NCBI RefSeq assembly: GCF_002994745.2
Contig: NC_037091.1
Coordinates: 34,722,612-34,786,611, forward strand
Reading direction: 5' to 3'
DNA: 64,000 bases
Source: Rosa chinensis
Lineage: Eukaryota > Streptophyta > Magnoliopsida > Rosales > Rosaceae
Below the pieces are notes generated by a model. That model ran no database searches. It was not told where the DNA came from and was given only the letters and a program-made list of their open reading frames with translations. Within the stretch, counting starts at the first letter, position 1. Every line of letters starts with the position of its first letter. Below, piece by piece: positions 43,146 through 54,985 of this stretch. The position numbers and the translations under genes were made by a program.

Positions 43146-45868
43146 TGTTAAACAGCAACAAGCGTGGCATGTGGCCCACCATTGTACCAATACTGTCCCA
43201 ACCTAACCACATGTTAGGTGTTGAGTTTTAATTACAAAAAGCCTTGGCACAATTGGGTGTGATCCACTCACTTATAAGTTATATTTTATTTGTCATTTTT
43301 CCAATGTGGGATCTTTCCTCTTCAACACGCCTCCTCACGTGCAACCTAGCTCTAGGTCTGCAAGTGAAATTAATTAACAATCCAATTCCCACATTGGAAA
43401 TTGGGACACAAGTTTCATATTGGATACTTGGTCAATATAACAATCCAAGTCCCACATTGTGTTTGGCTCCAGTTTTGTTGCAGCTGGTCAATAGTCTCTT
43501 TTCTGCGCGGGCGTGCCAGTACCGTTTGGGTGCGATCGTTGGGGGTGTCCCTTGACCTTACTTCTTTCGAGCGATTGTGGACAAGGAGAGCACTAACCTC
43601 GTCGCGGGATTCTTTGTGCCTCGTGGTGAGGACTTTTACTAAGCTTCTTCAAAATCACCAAATCGATACTTGACGTCGTAGATCGAGCATAGCGAAAATC
43701 ACTGGGAAGTGGGGAGAACTTGCTAAAGCGTGACTTTAACTTGGCTAGTTTGCGAGGGTGTTACCCTTGCTTGGCTGGTTCCTTAACCGTTGTGGTCGCG
43801 GTTCTACAGTCGGCTCCCAAGGAGACTAGGACCGAAGCACGTTGACAGAGGGTTTGGTGGCACTGACAGTCGGCTTCTGAGAAGACTAGGACTGGAGTGT
43901 GGTCACCGGTAAGAGAAGGAGGGGGATTGCTTCGGAGAGGCTTGGATAATCGTAGAGATTAGTTGATGAATTTTGTTGTTGTTTGGTTTGCGAGGGCGTT
44001 ACCCTTGCTTGGCTGGTTATGTAACCATTGTGGTCGCGGTACTACAGTCGGCTGCCGAGGAGACAAGGACCGAAGCACGTTGACAGAGGGTTTGGTGGCA
44101 CTGACAGTCGGCTCCTGAGAAGACTAGGACTGAAGTACATTGACAGAGGCTTTGGTGGCACTGACAGTCAGCTCCTGAGAAGACTAGGACTGGAGTGTGA
44201 TCATCGGTAAGAGATTAGTAGAGATTAGTTGATGAGAATTGTGTTGTGTGTTGTTTCATTGTAGCCTCTATATATAGGCTACCATGCCAAAGTGGTTGGC
44301 CTTAAACAAATCATGATGGAGCACTGAATGGAGATAATGGAGCACTAATGGAATTGAAAATGATGAGTTTTGAGTCACTTTCTGCTTCTTTATTCCTTTA
44401 ATTATATCTCCACCAAGAATTCAGAATGGGCCTTTGACTTCTTCATATCAAATGATCCACCATGAGTGTAGATCATTCTGGTAAAATTTCAGAGCTATAC
44501 TTCCATGTGATTGGGCCGGAAACGCTGTTGGACTCCTTGCAGGTCCGGTTTTCCATTTTTGTCTTTTAGAAAACTGGATTGATTGTTTGAAGGTTTTCCA
44601 CTCCAAACTACCTCTTGCACTATTCATAAGAAATGATCCTTGGGATGTCTAGAATAAATCTAGAAAGTTTTATCTCATTTGGATTTCGTTTGTTTAATCT
44701 GCCGCCCCTCCTTCCTTATTTAGCTCGGTTTCTCCTAGCCGAAGTAGGAAAATGTGCTAAAGTTGACTTTTCATTTTCATGCTTCCATCATTTCCTTTTC
44801 TTGCAGCTCACATAATCTTCCATAATTCTGCAAATAGGCTTTATTTAGCCTCTAAATAATATATTTCGAACTCGTCGACAATATATAGCTTGAGCCACTG
44901 ACATTGGCTCAATTTCTCCAAGACACGCCTTGTCAGGCCAAAATGCTCATTTTGGGTTCAAACACATTGGACACTTGGTAACAATCCAATTAGAATATTC
45001 TGATGGCAATATAAGGAACCCAAATTTGGACCCATGGCAATTGGAGACGCAATTAGAGAGAGACCCACTCTGATACCATGTTAAACAGCGACAAGCGTGG
45101 CCCATAGCCGACCATTGTACCGATATTGTGCCAACTTAACCACTTGTTAGGTGTTGGGTTTTAATTACAAAAAGCCTCTGTACAATTGGGTGTAATCCAC
45201 CCACTTATAAGTTATATTTTATTTGTCACTTTTCCAATGTGGTATCTTTCATCTCCAACATGTTAAACAGTGACAAGCATGGCTCATGGCCGACCATTGT
45301 ACCGATACTGTCCCAACTTAACCACCTGTTAGGTGTTGGGTTTTAATTACAAAAAACCTCGGTTCAATTGGGTGTGATCCACCCACTTATAAGTTATATT
45401 TTTTTTTTCACTTTTTCAATGTGGGATCTTTCCTCTCCAACACCCCCCCCCCTCACGTGCAACCTAGCTCTAGGTCTGCACGTGAAATTAATTAACAATC
45501 CAATTCCCACATTGGAAATTATGACACAAGTCTCATATTGGATATTTGGTCAATATAACAATCTAAGACTCACATTGAACACTTGGTAACAATCCAATCC
45601 GAATATTCCGATGGCAATATAAGGAACTCAAATTTGGGCTCATGACAATTGGAGACGCAATTGGAGAGAGACCCGCTTTGATACCATGTTAAATAGCAAC
45701 AAGCGTGGCCCGTGGCCGACCATTGTACCGATACTATCCCCACTTAACCACCTGTTAGGTGTTGGGTTTTAATTACAAAAGACCTCAGTACAATTGGGTG
45801 TGATCCACCCACTTATAAGTTATATTTTATTTGTCACTTTTCCAATGTGCGATCTTTCCTCTCTGACA
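43146..45868 (-). mobile_element. TRIM dimer (LTR-body-LTR-LTR-body-LTR)
   Basis: Four 182-bp LTRs lie at 43146-43327, 45079-45260, 45261-45442 and 45687-45868, starting TGTTAAACAG or near it and ending CAACA or GACA. The second and third abut with no spacer. Each body is about 245 bp (one holds a nested insertion) and ends in a minus-strand tRNA-iMet site (TGGTATCAGAG at 45068-45078, TGGTATCAAAG at 45676-45686). There is no coding capacity, as in TRIM elements. A single AAAGC duplication flanks the whole compound (43141-43145 and 45869-45873), and a paralogous empty site lies near 26119. Confidence 0.9.
43460..44964. mobile_element. 1.5-kb solo-LTR-like insertion in TRIM body
   Basis: It begins TGTTTGGCTCC and ends GGGTTCAAACA, with inverted ends TGTTTG/CAAACA. 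CATTG flanks both sides (43455-43459 and 44965-44969). The uninterrupted body is visible in the second TRIM at 45565-45585. Inside, a unit near GACAGTCGGCTCCTGAGAAG recurs four or five times between 43808 and 44190, with a larger duplication of about 230 bp (43745 versus 43985). No protein is evident. Confidence 0.82.
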
Positions 45869-45873
45869 AAAGC

Positions 45874-46838
45874 AAGGGTACACCAACAAACTACAAAGAG
45901 CAGGAGAAAAAACTCCAAATGAAAAAAGAAACAAGTAGCAAAAAACTAAACAGACGTCATTATTGCTGCTGTTTTTCCTCACTTCTCGTCCTTTCGATTC
46001 ACATGCCGGTCCATATCCATTAACCAAAAAAAAAGTAAAATATAATAGACGTACTATAGCTAGCCTGGAATAGGTAAAAGTAATGAAGGCCCACGTCAAC
46101 AAATTTTGACCTATTATATGTCTCACTCTCACCAAATTTCACTCTCTATAGGTAGATTACTCACTACCTACGAGAAGTGACTTGGGCTCTAACAACATAA
46201 ATACAAATAAATAATTTCCAAGTCACTTTTAAATTAAAAATTATAATATTAATAAATTATTATTAATTTATCCATATCACATAATTCACTTGAGAATTTA
46301 TAATATATACAGTGAAATGATAATCCTAGTTTAAAGTAAGAAAAGACTTATTCGACCCTTATATACATATAATATTACTTCTTCTTTTTTTTAAATGGAT
46401 CGTCTACACGGATTATATAAAATATATAACCAAACTGATTTAATAACTGGGTTATGCAGGTTCACTTTGTGAACCTGCGGCTGACCCATTTATTAAATTG
46501 GTCATGCTGAGATGATCCGCAACTAATCGATCAGTTTTTTAATCGTTTGGGTTCAACCAGTTTTATTTTGTGCGGATTTCGAGTCGTGTTATCAGGTTGT
46601 GTCAGAATTGACAGTCCTATCTCCAGTCACCTAAAATAGATCGGGGGTACCTAAAAGTTGTTACCAACTCGACCACCGGTTACAATAATTAAATTTGCAA
46701 TATGTATGGTAAACCTAGAAAATTTCTACAAGAATATTAAAACCGCGTTTGTTGAAGAGACCCGTTTCTTTATGTTCCAGTAGAGTTTCTGGTGCTCTTC
46801 ACTTCCTGAGTTTGCTAAGATTTCTTTCCGGAGGGATC
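45874..46838. other. intergenic, no gene seen
   Basis: The first 30 bp continue the duplicated host segment (compare 26125-26156). The rest is AT-rich without a recognisable protein. A short exon-like piece at about 46775-46838 on the minus strand joins in register with 47809-47890 across the PIF insertion, suggesting one older genic remnant (IAAINSKLHEAVSVYIKLLE) of unknown family. Confidence 0.35.
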
Positions 46839-46841
46839 TGA

Positions 46842-47139
46842 GGCCACCTCCAACCCACTTGGACAAAGTGCTAAGGGGGCAATTTTTAGCCCAATTCAAC
46901 TCCAACCCAACAAGTTAAGGGCCAAAGTGCTAAATATTAGGGCTATAGGTGAGTTTAAAGGGTTATTTTTAGCCCCAAGCATGCCCCTTTAAAAAAATTA
47001 GATCAGAATGCTGTGGCCCACGTCTGGGAGTGGAATATGATAAAAGCATTACGTCAGCTAGCCGTTGGGTTTAAAAAAAAAAAAAAAAACTTTTACACTA
47101 TAAATACATATGACTTCAACCTTCTTTTTCACATCTTCC

Positions 47140-47181
<42 letters not shown>

Positions 47182-47620
47182 ATTCTAAATCTTTCATTTT
47201 CTCCCTATTCTTAATCTCTCATTTATTTTACTTTTATCAAAAATGGTTAGTTCGTCGAAAAAAAGTGTGAATAGGTTACTGTTGGAAGATGAAGCACTCA
47301 CCGTTGCTTTCGTGAAAGTATCCCAAAATTTCGTCAATGGTACAAGTCAATCGGAAGATGGTCTTTGGGTCCAAGTCCAACAAAAATTGTTAGGGTTGTC
47401 ACTGACAAGTGTTTGCATTTTCTTACTTTGTTGTGTTCCTTTTTAAATGCTTTTGTCATGAATAAAATAAATATTAAAAATATGATTTCAGTTTTATTCC
47501 ATTTCAAAATTAGCTAAAGATATTTTTATTTTTCTTTAAAAAAAATATACAGCCGAAAAAATAATTTTTATCATAAAAATTATTTCAATTACTATAAGTC
47601 AATTGACTTTAAAAAATAAG

Positions 47621-47657
<37 letters not shown>

Positions 47658-47805
47658 CATATCCAAAATGTTAAAATATATTTTAGGGCTATAATTTAGC
47701 CTTGACAGGTTGGAGATGGTTGCTGTCAGATAAATGAATAGTACAGAATTCAGGGCTAAAATTTAGCCCTGGGGCTATTTTTAGCCCTTTTGATTGGAGA
47801 TGGCC
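46842..47805 (+). mobile_element. PIF/Harbinger deletion derivative
   Basis: Inverted ends GGCCACCTCCAACC / TTGGAGATGGCC are flanked by the 3-bp duplication TGA (46839-46841 and 47806-47808). Subterminal blocks with GCTAAAAATAGCCC occur at both sides. It carries the first part of a Myb-like ORF (47243-47446) but no DDE transposase. (TA)n runs occur near 47145 and 47622. Confidence 0.8.
47243..47446 (+). pseudogene. N-terminal part of PIF/Harbinger-associated Myb-like protein
   Basis: A 67-codon frame reads LLLEDEALTVAFVKVSQNF then GLWVQVQQKL. This is the usual start (E-D-x-A-L, a V-S-Q/T-Q-D-like block, W-x-x-V) of the Myb/trihelix-like second protein of PIF/Harbinger elements, which helps the transposase bind DNA. 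Family proteins run to 200-400 residues, so this is a remnant ending in non-homologous sequence. Confidence 0.6.
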
Positions 47806-48014
47806 TGAGTCGTCTTCCATATTTTCGAGCAACTTGATGTATACACTGACAGCTTCATGCAGTTTGGAGTTTATTGCCGCTATTTTCATGGTTAGCTACC
47901 TTTATGACTTGGCTTGTCGTTACCTTGCTATTCAATTAATATATGGTTTGCATGATTATATGAGATGCCTACTGTTGGTTTTTGTATTGGTCAGCCTCAA
48001 TTCAAGACTACAAT

Positions 48015-48266
48015 TAGGGATGGCATAAAAACCCATGGGTATGGGTACTTACGGGTACCGTTCCATTTGGGTAAAAATATTCGGGTATGGGTAGCAGTAA
48101 ATTACCCATGGGTAAATGGGTAATGGGTATTAGATACCCGCTCGGGTATGGGTATATCCACGGGTACCCATACCCAGATAACTTATTAATCTTTTTTTAT
48201 ATCCAATCCTACAGAATTTTTTTTTTTTTTGTCCTTTCCAATTTCCAATATTCAATCAGAATTAAG

Positions 48267-48311
<45 letters not shown>

Positions 48312-48919
48312 TGGCAATAATATCTTCATCTTTCTAGATTACAATTTCATCTCAGATCTTCATCTTCTTGAATTGGATTACCAATACAACAGCTCTCTTC
48401 CATCCTCCTTTAATTTCGAATTAGGCTCCCGATCTTCGTCATTGATGGACAACTTTCTTCCTCCTTTGATTTTGAATTAAGCTCCTGATCTTTGTCATCT
48501 ATGGCTTCGACGCCGTCAACGTCACAACAATCGGCGATGGGATTGGAGGCTTGTCAAGGTCATTCTTGTCTCCGACGGTGAAGCATGCGTCGTCCTCTTC
48601 AAGCTTTTTGGGTGAAGGAGGTTAGAAATTGGGGTTGAGATGAAGAATTGAAGGACCTGGTTATTGTCCTGGTCGAGAATACAGTACTATTCCCAGTGCA
48701 AGATAGTTGAATCATGGGTTTTTTTTTTCTTTTCTTTGGGAAATTTTTTTTTTAAAGAAACCAGATGGGTAGTTGGGTACCCATTTACCCGATGGGTGGG
48801 TATGGAAATACCCGCGAAATATAAACTAGGTAATGGGTATCATGGGTAATACCCATTTTGGTTGCTGGGTGGGTATATTACCCGCGGGTTTTACCCAATG
48901 GAAAAAAATGCCAACTTCA
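48015..48919. mobile_element. non-autonomous hAT with GGGTA-rich ends
   Basis: It starts TAGGGATGGCATAAAAACCC and its right end reads GGCATTTTTTTCCATTGGG on the other strand. ACTACAAT flanks both sides (48007-48014 and 48920-48927), the 8-bp duplication typical of hAT. The outer 150 bp at each end is packed with ACCCAT/GGGTA words in both directions. The middle holds a (TA)n run near 48271 and no transposase. Confidence 0.88.
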
Positions 48920-48927
48920 ACTACAAT

Positions 48928-49800
48928 AAAAAACTCATGCTTTGGAGTTTTCTTATTTGAGCATTCATGTTGGACTATGAGATATACCGAGGCACAAGAC
49001 TTGATGTTCTATGTTCTATTGCTGGGAAGTATATTAGATGCCTTATCAACTCTCTTCCATCTTATTGTTAATGACTTAATGTCTTTATCTTTAAGAAATA
49101 AAATAAGAATTTTATGGAGGAGAGTCCAAAATGGACAAAATCAAGTTCATGATAAACACGTACACAACCTGAAGGGGTTGAGTAAATTGGACGTATCACG
49201 ATGGTTTCAACCACCGCAATACTCATTCGTTGTCACATAATAACAATCGCAACACTTTTCTCTCTTATTCTGAGTACAAAAACACCATCCGCAACTCATT
49301 TATAGTCATTCGAGTAATATTATTAACTTAGACAGTTAGACCACCACATGGTAGTGCTTCATAGTAACTCAAGACCATAAAATAAGAGAAATTATTAGGT
49401 GGTCTCGGACTATAGTACACTTGGTGATCCGGATTGATGTGCTTGTTTCTTATTGGTCTTTTAATTTAATTTATCTTTTATTTTTTCACCCCTGGCTTGG
49501 TCCTCACGAGTTATGTTATTGGCTTAGATCACCACATGACAGTGCCACATGGTAGTATAGAACCACAAAATAATACACCTTTCTCCTATTAACGTCTCAC
49601 CAAATTTTACTCTATATGGCATTAGCAGATCACCCACTACCTACTGCATCACTAGTTTCGTGACATATTGGACCCAATTAATAATAATAGTTAAATTACT
49701 TATTTTCGCAACGATTTCTCGAAAAAAAAAAAAATTTATCTGCGTTTTGATTGACCCATTTTTAGTTTTGATACTGAGAAGTTGAAGCAAAGAGGGTTTT
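48928..49800. other. intergenic, no gene seen
   Basis: The frame at 48833-49240 runs out of the hAT element into AT-rich DNA and has no recognised motif. Two related blocks (ACCACATGGTAGTGC at about 49340 and a diverged copy near 49520) suggest an old local duplication. Confidence 0.45.
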
Positions 49801-49863
49801 GCCAACTCTTTGGTCTCGGTAAAATATTCACTGAAGCTTCGCCGAAAATTATTTATGGTTTTG

Positions 49864-49870
<7 letters not shown>

Positions 49871-49902
<32 letters not shown>
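49871..49902. repeat. (GA)n microsatellite
   Basis: About 16 GA units directly upstream of the copine-like start codon, where 5' UTR would be expected. Confidence 0.9.
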
Positions 49903-49912
49903 CTTATCGGAG

Positions 49913-50052
49913 ATGGGAGCGTGTTTTTCCAACGTGAAAGATGGCAAGTAGGCAATGGGAGGGGCCCATCAACAGGGACGCAGACTCAAACGACGCTGTT
50001 GAGCTCTTTAACTGCTCCCAAGGGGTTTATCCTCTCTACACACCGCTTGAGG
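49913..50052 (+). pseudogene. second BON3 copy, exon 1, with stop and frameshift
   Basis: Following a (GA)n run, an ATG at 49913 reads MGACFSNVKDGK, then TAG, then AMGGAHQQ, and after a one-base shift NDAVELFNCSQGVYPLYTPLE up to a GTAACC donor. This is the N-myristoylation-type start (MGxC) and NDAV...PL...E end of BONZAI exon 1, which in the family joins [12 protein letters not shown]. The TAG stands where glutamine is usual. It is not the missing exon 1 of the gene at 183-3957 unless the locus is rearranged; a matching intron piece lies at 60193-60265. Confidence 0.8.
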
Positions 50053-50474
50053 TAACCTACATTTTCCATGGAGTTGTTTAATTTCGGACTAGCCCCAATT
50101 TTACTGTTGCTTACTGTTAATTTTTTGGCATCTAAACCCTAAACCCTAGAACAAGATGCATGATGATTCTTTTTCTAGTCCTGATTCATTTCTCAATTTT
50201 TGATTAATACTTTTGTGGTGCTTGGTGGTTCTGGGTTTATCTACATTGTGAAAAGGTTGAAACTTTAGTATAGACCTCATCAACGGGCCGAGCTGGGCCT
50301 GGTCCGGCCCATTCATGTCGGGCTTGGGCCGGGCCAGGCTTTACTATATTTTTAAATAATGGCGGGCTGGGCCGGGCTTTATTGTAAATTGAAGGATCCA
50401 AGCCTGTCCATATAAAGCTGGCCTTGTGGGCTTTATTTATAATAAATATTTAAAGACACTAATTTTTTTTATAA

Positions 50475-51697
50475 ATCTATATTTATATATCATACATTCC
50501 AAAGAGCAACCTCTATCAATTCAAAGAAAATGGGAAAACCGACTGTTGGATGTGATTATTACAATAAATTATGCATGTGGGTAAAAATTTAGTCAATTTC
50601 ACCATAGTTTCGAACCCGATTGGATTGGTTAACCGTAGTCATTTGTATGTTTTCTTGATTGACTGATGGCATGACGACCGCGAAATGTGCATATTTTTTT
50701 GCATCACGTTTGTAAATATTTCATCGATGGATGTGCGTGGACATAAGATAAAAATTTCAATTTTAATTACAAATACGTTGGTCTATACCAATTTGCCTCC
50801 TAAAGTTGTATAACTTATACATTACATTTAAATTGTTGAGGTTCATTCTAAAGCAAACATGAAGTGAAAAATGAATTTGGAGAAACCAACAGGTTGATGG
50901 AGAGATTGTAATGTTTTATGGTGGTTGTAAAAATTTCAGCCAATTTGGTTCTCGTTTCGAATTCGATCAACTAGGTCAAACTTAGTTACTCTTATGAACC
51001 TATATTTATATATCATACACTCTAAAGAGCAACCTCTATCGATTCAAAGAAAATAGAAAAACCAACCGTTAGATATGATTATTACAATAAATTATGAGTG
51101 TGGTAAAAAATTTAGCCAATTTCACCATATTTTCGAATCCGATCGAATTGGTCAACCGTCGTCACTTGTATGTCTTCTTAGTTGACCGATGGCTTGACGA
51201 CCGCGAAACGTGCTTATTTTTTCACATCACGTTTATAAATATTCCATCGATGGATGTGCGTGAACATAAGATAAAAACTTTAATTTTAATTACAAAAACA
51301 TTAGCCTATACCAATTTGCCTCCTAAAGTTGTATTGACTTATACATTGCATTTAAATTGTTGAGGTTCATTCTAAAACAACCATGAAATGGAAAATGAAT
51401 TCGGAGAAACCAACTGCTCGATGGAGAGATTGTAATGTTTTATGGTGGTTGTAGAAAATTCAGCCAATTTGGTTCTCGTTTTGAATTCGATCAGCTAGGT
51501 CAAACTAAGTTACTCTTATAAACCTATATTTATATATCATACACTCCAAAAAGCAACCTCTATCAAATAAAATAGAAAAACAGACCGTTGGATGAGATTA
51601 TTATAATAAATTATCAGTGTGGTAAAAAATTTAGCTAATTTCACCATATTTTCGAATCCGATCGAATCGGTCAACCGTAGTCATGACATGTAAAATA
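50475..51697. repeat. about 523-bp tandem repeat, 2.3 copies
   Basis: CTATATTTATATATCATACA begins units near 50480, 51000 and 51523. Shared blocks include AATTTAGCCAATTTCACCAT. No coding potential is seen. Confidence 0.85.
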
Positions 51698-51699
51698 TA

Positions 51700-52188
51700 G
51701 GACTAAATACTGTTTAGTCCTTGAGCTTTTAACCATAAAACACTTCAGTCCTTGACCTTCTAATTTCACATGTTTAGTTCCTGTACTTCAAAATTTCAGA
51801 CCAATAGGTCCTTGCCGTCTTAAAGTCATGGTGAAATGTCTATTATGCCCTCAGTTCTTTTTTTTAAAATTAATTAATTAATTAAAAATTTTTTTTGGAA
51901 AAGGAATTTTTTTACCCTTTCTTTCTGTTTTTTTTTTCCCTTTCTTTCTTTCTGTTTGAAAAAAAAAGAATAAAAAAAAGAATAAAGAATAAATAAGAAA
52001 GAGAGAAAGGAATAAATTTATTTTAAAAAAAGAACTGAGGGCATAATAGACATTTCGCAGCGACTTTAGTCGGCAAGGACCTATTGGTCTGAAATTTTGA
52101 AGTACATGGACTAAACATGTGAAATTAGAAGGTCAGGGACTGAAGTGTTTTATGGTCAAAAGCTCAAGGACTAAACAGTATTTAGTCC
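51700..52188. mobile_element. MULE-type MITE with long inverted ends
   Basis: Arms of about 170 bp start GGACTAAATACTGTTTAGTC and are mutually reverse complementary. TAAAATATA is duplicated exactly at both sides (51691-51699 and 52189-52197), the 9-bp size of Mutator-like elements. The centre is a simple A/T-rich tract. Confidence 0.9.
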
Positions 52189-52384
52189 TAAAATATATAT
52201 GCACATATTCTATATAAAAGTATGAGAACGTCCAATTTCACCATAAGCCAAATTACAACAAATTCACACTCACACAAACAGACACACACACACACATATA
52301 ATGATGATGTGGCACACTGAAGATTTCCAAATATATGTGCTGGGCCTTCTAGACATAAACTTGTAAAAGATGTTGCAGATTTCC

Positions 52385-53020
52385 GTCCAAGCTGAACTGC
52401 CTTCACTTAAATTGCCATAACTCCTTCTAGAAAAGTCGGAATCGCAAACCGTAAAATTCTTCAGAAACTAGACACATGGGGATTTCCGTGCATATAGGGT
52501 ACATCTCCTAATTATATCCGAGCAGTTCTCAGTAATTCAGCCAAGTTCGATTCTAGACATGAACTTGTAAAAGATGTTGCAGATTCCCGTCCAAGCAGAA
52601 CTGCCTTCACTTAAATTGCCAAAACTCCTTCTAGAAAAGTCAGAATTGTAAACCATAAAATTTCTCAAAAACTAGACACATGGGGTTTTCCGTGCATATA
52701 GGGTACAACTCTTAATTCCATCTGAGAAGTTCCCAGTAATTCAGCGAAATTAGGTCTTCTGCACAACAGTTTCTGTGTTGCAGATTCTCATTCAAAAGCT
52801 GAACTGCCTTCACTTAAATTACCATAACTCCTTCTAGAAAAATCAGAATCGCAAATTGTAAAATCACTTAGAAATTAGACACATCGGGCTTTCCGTACAT
52901 ATAGGGTACAGCTCTTAATTCCATCCGATCAGTTCCCAGTAATTCAGCGAAGTCAGGTGTTCTGCACAACAGTTTCAGTGTTGCAGATTCTTATTCAAGC
53001 TGAACTGCCTTCACTTAAAT
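52385..53020. repeat. about 205-bp tandem repeat, three copies
   Basis: GAACTGCCTTCACTTAAATT recurs near 52395, 52601, 52801 and 53001, with GGGTACA and CAGTAATTCAGC blocks between. Copies differ by several percent. Confidence 0.85.
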
Positions 53021-53390
53021 TGCGTGTGTGTTTATAAATATATTTTTATTGATATATATAATATATATATATATACACATACATATATATATGTGTGTGT
53101 GTGTGTGCGTGTGTTTATGAATATATATATACTTATATAGATATATGTGTGTTTATAAATATATGTATATATATATATATATAAAAATAACACATATATA
53201 ATAGTTTAGGGGATTTTACGGGCCGGACCTAACGGGCTTTTACAGGTCGGGCAGGATTTTTGCGGGCTTTTTGACGGGCCGACCCTCTACCCACCGAGGC
53301 TGGCTTTTGCGGGCTTTTTAAAGGGCCAGGCTGGCGGGCCTCCATCGGCCCACTTGATCCGCGAGCTTTTTGATGAGGCCTACTTTAGTA

Positions 53391-54985
53391 GAATATAAAA
53401 ACAGAGGAACAACTTTGCGGGTTTTTGTACGTAATCTCATATTTTATTAGCAGCCTGTAATTTTTCCTGGTGAAATTTTTCTTATTTTTTTTCTGGACAA
53501 TTCTTGGCTGCGCCGGGTGTAAGTTACGCCTGTAATAGCCGTTAACAGAAGGTCAATATGGTCATTCAACATTTCACAAATGACAAGCAGGATGGAGTGG
53601 GTGAAAAAAAAACTCTTTACTGCCCTCCCATCCCTCTCAACGAGGGGCGAAGTGGTCATTTAATTAAATTCCACTCGGTGTCATCCCTCTCACCTACCAA
53701 GTCATGTTGTCGAAGCTGTATCTCATCAGAAACTCCCGATCCACACAAAAATTGAAGGTAAGTTGCAGCAGGCGGCGATCAAGTATCTTAGCAATTGAGA
53801 AGTCTATAGAGAACGTACCAGAAAAATAATAGATTAGAAGAAGACAGAGGATGAGGAATAGATGCTTGCAATGAGATAGAAGATGAAGGTTCGGAGGTTG
53901 AAGACGATGATGACGGCTGAAGGTTGAGATTCGAAGAGCTCTAAAACTCTGAAAGCTCAAGAGTCTCTGCATGTGTTTCCCTGAGATTCGAGGCTGTGGT
54001 TCATTTGGTTCTCTGTTTCTCAAGAGAAATCTGAGGGAAATAACGGTGGCAGCGGCGGCGGTTTCAAGATTTGGGGTATAATGGGTGCAACCCGAAGCAA
54101 AATGGTGTCGCTGAATAATGGGTCCCGAATTACGACGCAGCTTCTCATGAAGGTGGGAGCAGTGATACTAGAAGCCATTCAAACTGGAAAACATGAACTC
54201 ACCGGGAATCTCAGAAAACTTCTCCCATTGGAATCTCTATCTCAAGTTGATGGATGGACAATAAGATACCACAGGCTTCTTCACCTCGCCAAGACGAAGT
54301 TATTACCACTGGTCTCACTTGCAGTTGTGGCCGGAGTCGGAAACTAGGTCAGAGAACCCAAGAAGCTTTCGGGCTTCTTCCTGCCGACGTCACTGCTAGT
54401 CCGAGAAGGGAGACATCGTTGGGTTGCATCGCTGCAAAATGGGTCGATGAAACGGGTCGGTCTGGGATTGCAATCTGGTGCTTCTCAAGCTGATCCTGCT
54501 TATTCATATTTGAATCCGACGCTCCAGGTCTTGCAGTGGTTAAGATGGACGCTCCAGATTAAACCGCCTCGTAAACCTATTTTAAATTAATTATTGGATG
54601 ATACCAATTTCTAAAAATCAATAAAAATAGCTTGGGAGTCTGAAAAATCCTCCAAAAATTCTTACGAACTCATAGCGACCTCTATTTTAATCATACAAAC
54701 TCGAAAGACAAATTTTCGAAAACTTAAAATTTAAATAATTCTCAAAAGCTTATAGACTTTTGAGGAATGTAATTAAGAGAAAATCAAGCAAAAATAGCTC
54801 GAAGTTATTTTTTCTATTTAAAATACAAAACCGAAATTCTAAGATCTCACATTTTTAGAGGAATGTAATTAATAAATATAGTGGTATTATTATTTTTGAA
54901 TAAATAAATATATTGTTATTAAGTTGTCAACGATTGATCATATAGATCGAAGTCAAAACAATGAAGAAATTGGTTGATTTCTTTT
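53391..54985. other. intergenic, possible genic remnant
   Basis: Sequence at about 54040-54490 on the plus strand is open for 88 codons (MGATRSKMVSLNNG at 54081), overlapped by a second frame to 54493. Neither matches a family I know. The minus frame 53694-54023 is of ordinary composition. 54500-54985 is AT-rich with nothing recognised. Confidence 0.35.

Larger units (their letters stand above)
50271..53382. mobile_element. non-autonomous hAT (3.1 kb) with GGGCCGGG-rich ends
   Basis: It begins TAGACCTCATCAACGGGCC and ends TTTTTGATGAGGCCTA. CTTTAGTA flanks both sides (50263-50270 and 53383-53390), a perfect 8-bp duplication. The ends are dense in GGGCC/GGGCTTT words. Inside are a roughly 523-bp repeat (50475-51697), a MULE-type MITE (51700-52188), a roughly 205-bp repeat (52385-53020) and TA/TG runs (53030-53190). 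There is no transposase. It sits in intron 1 of the damaged copine copy. Confidence 0.9.
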
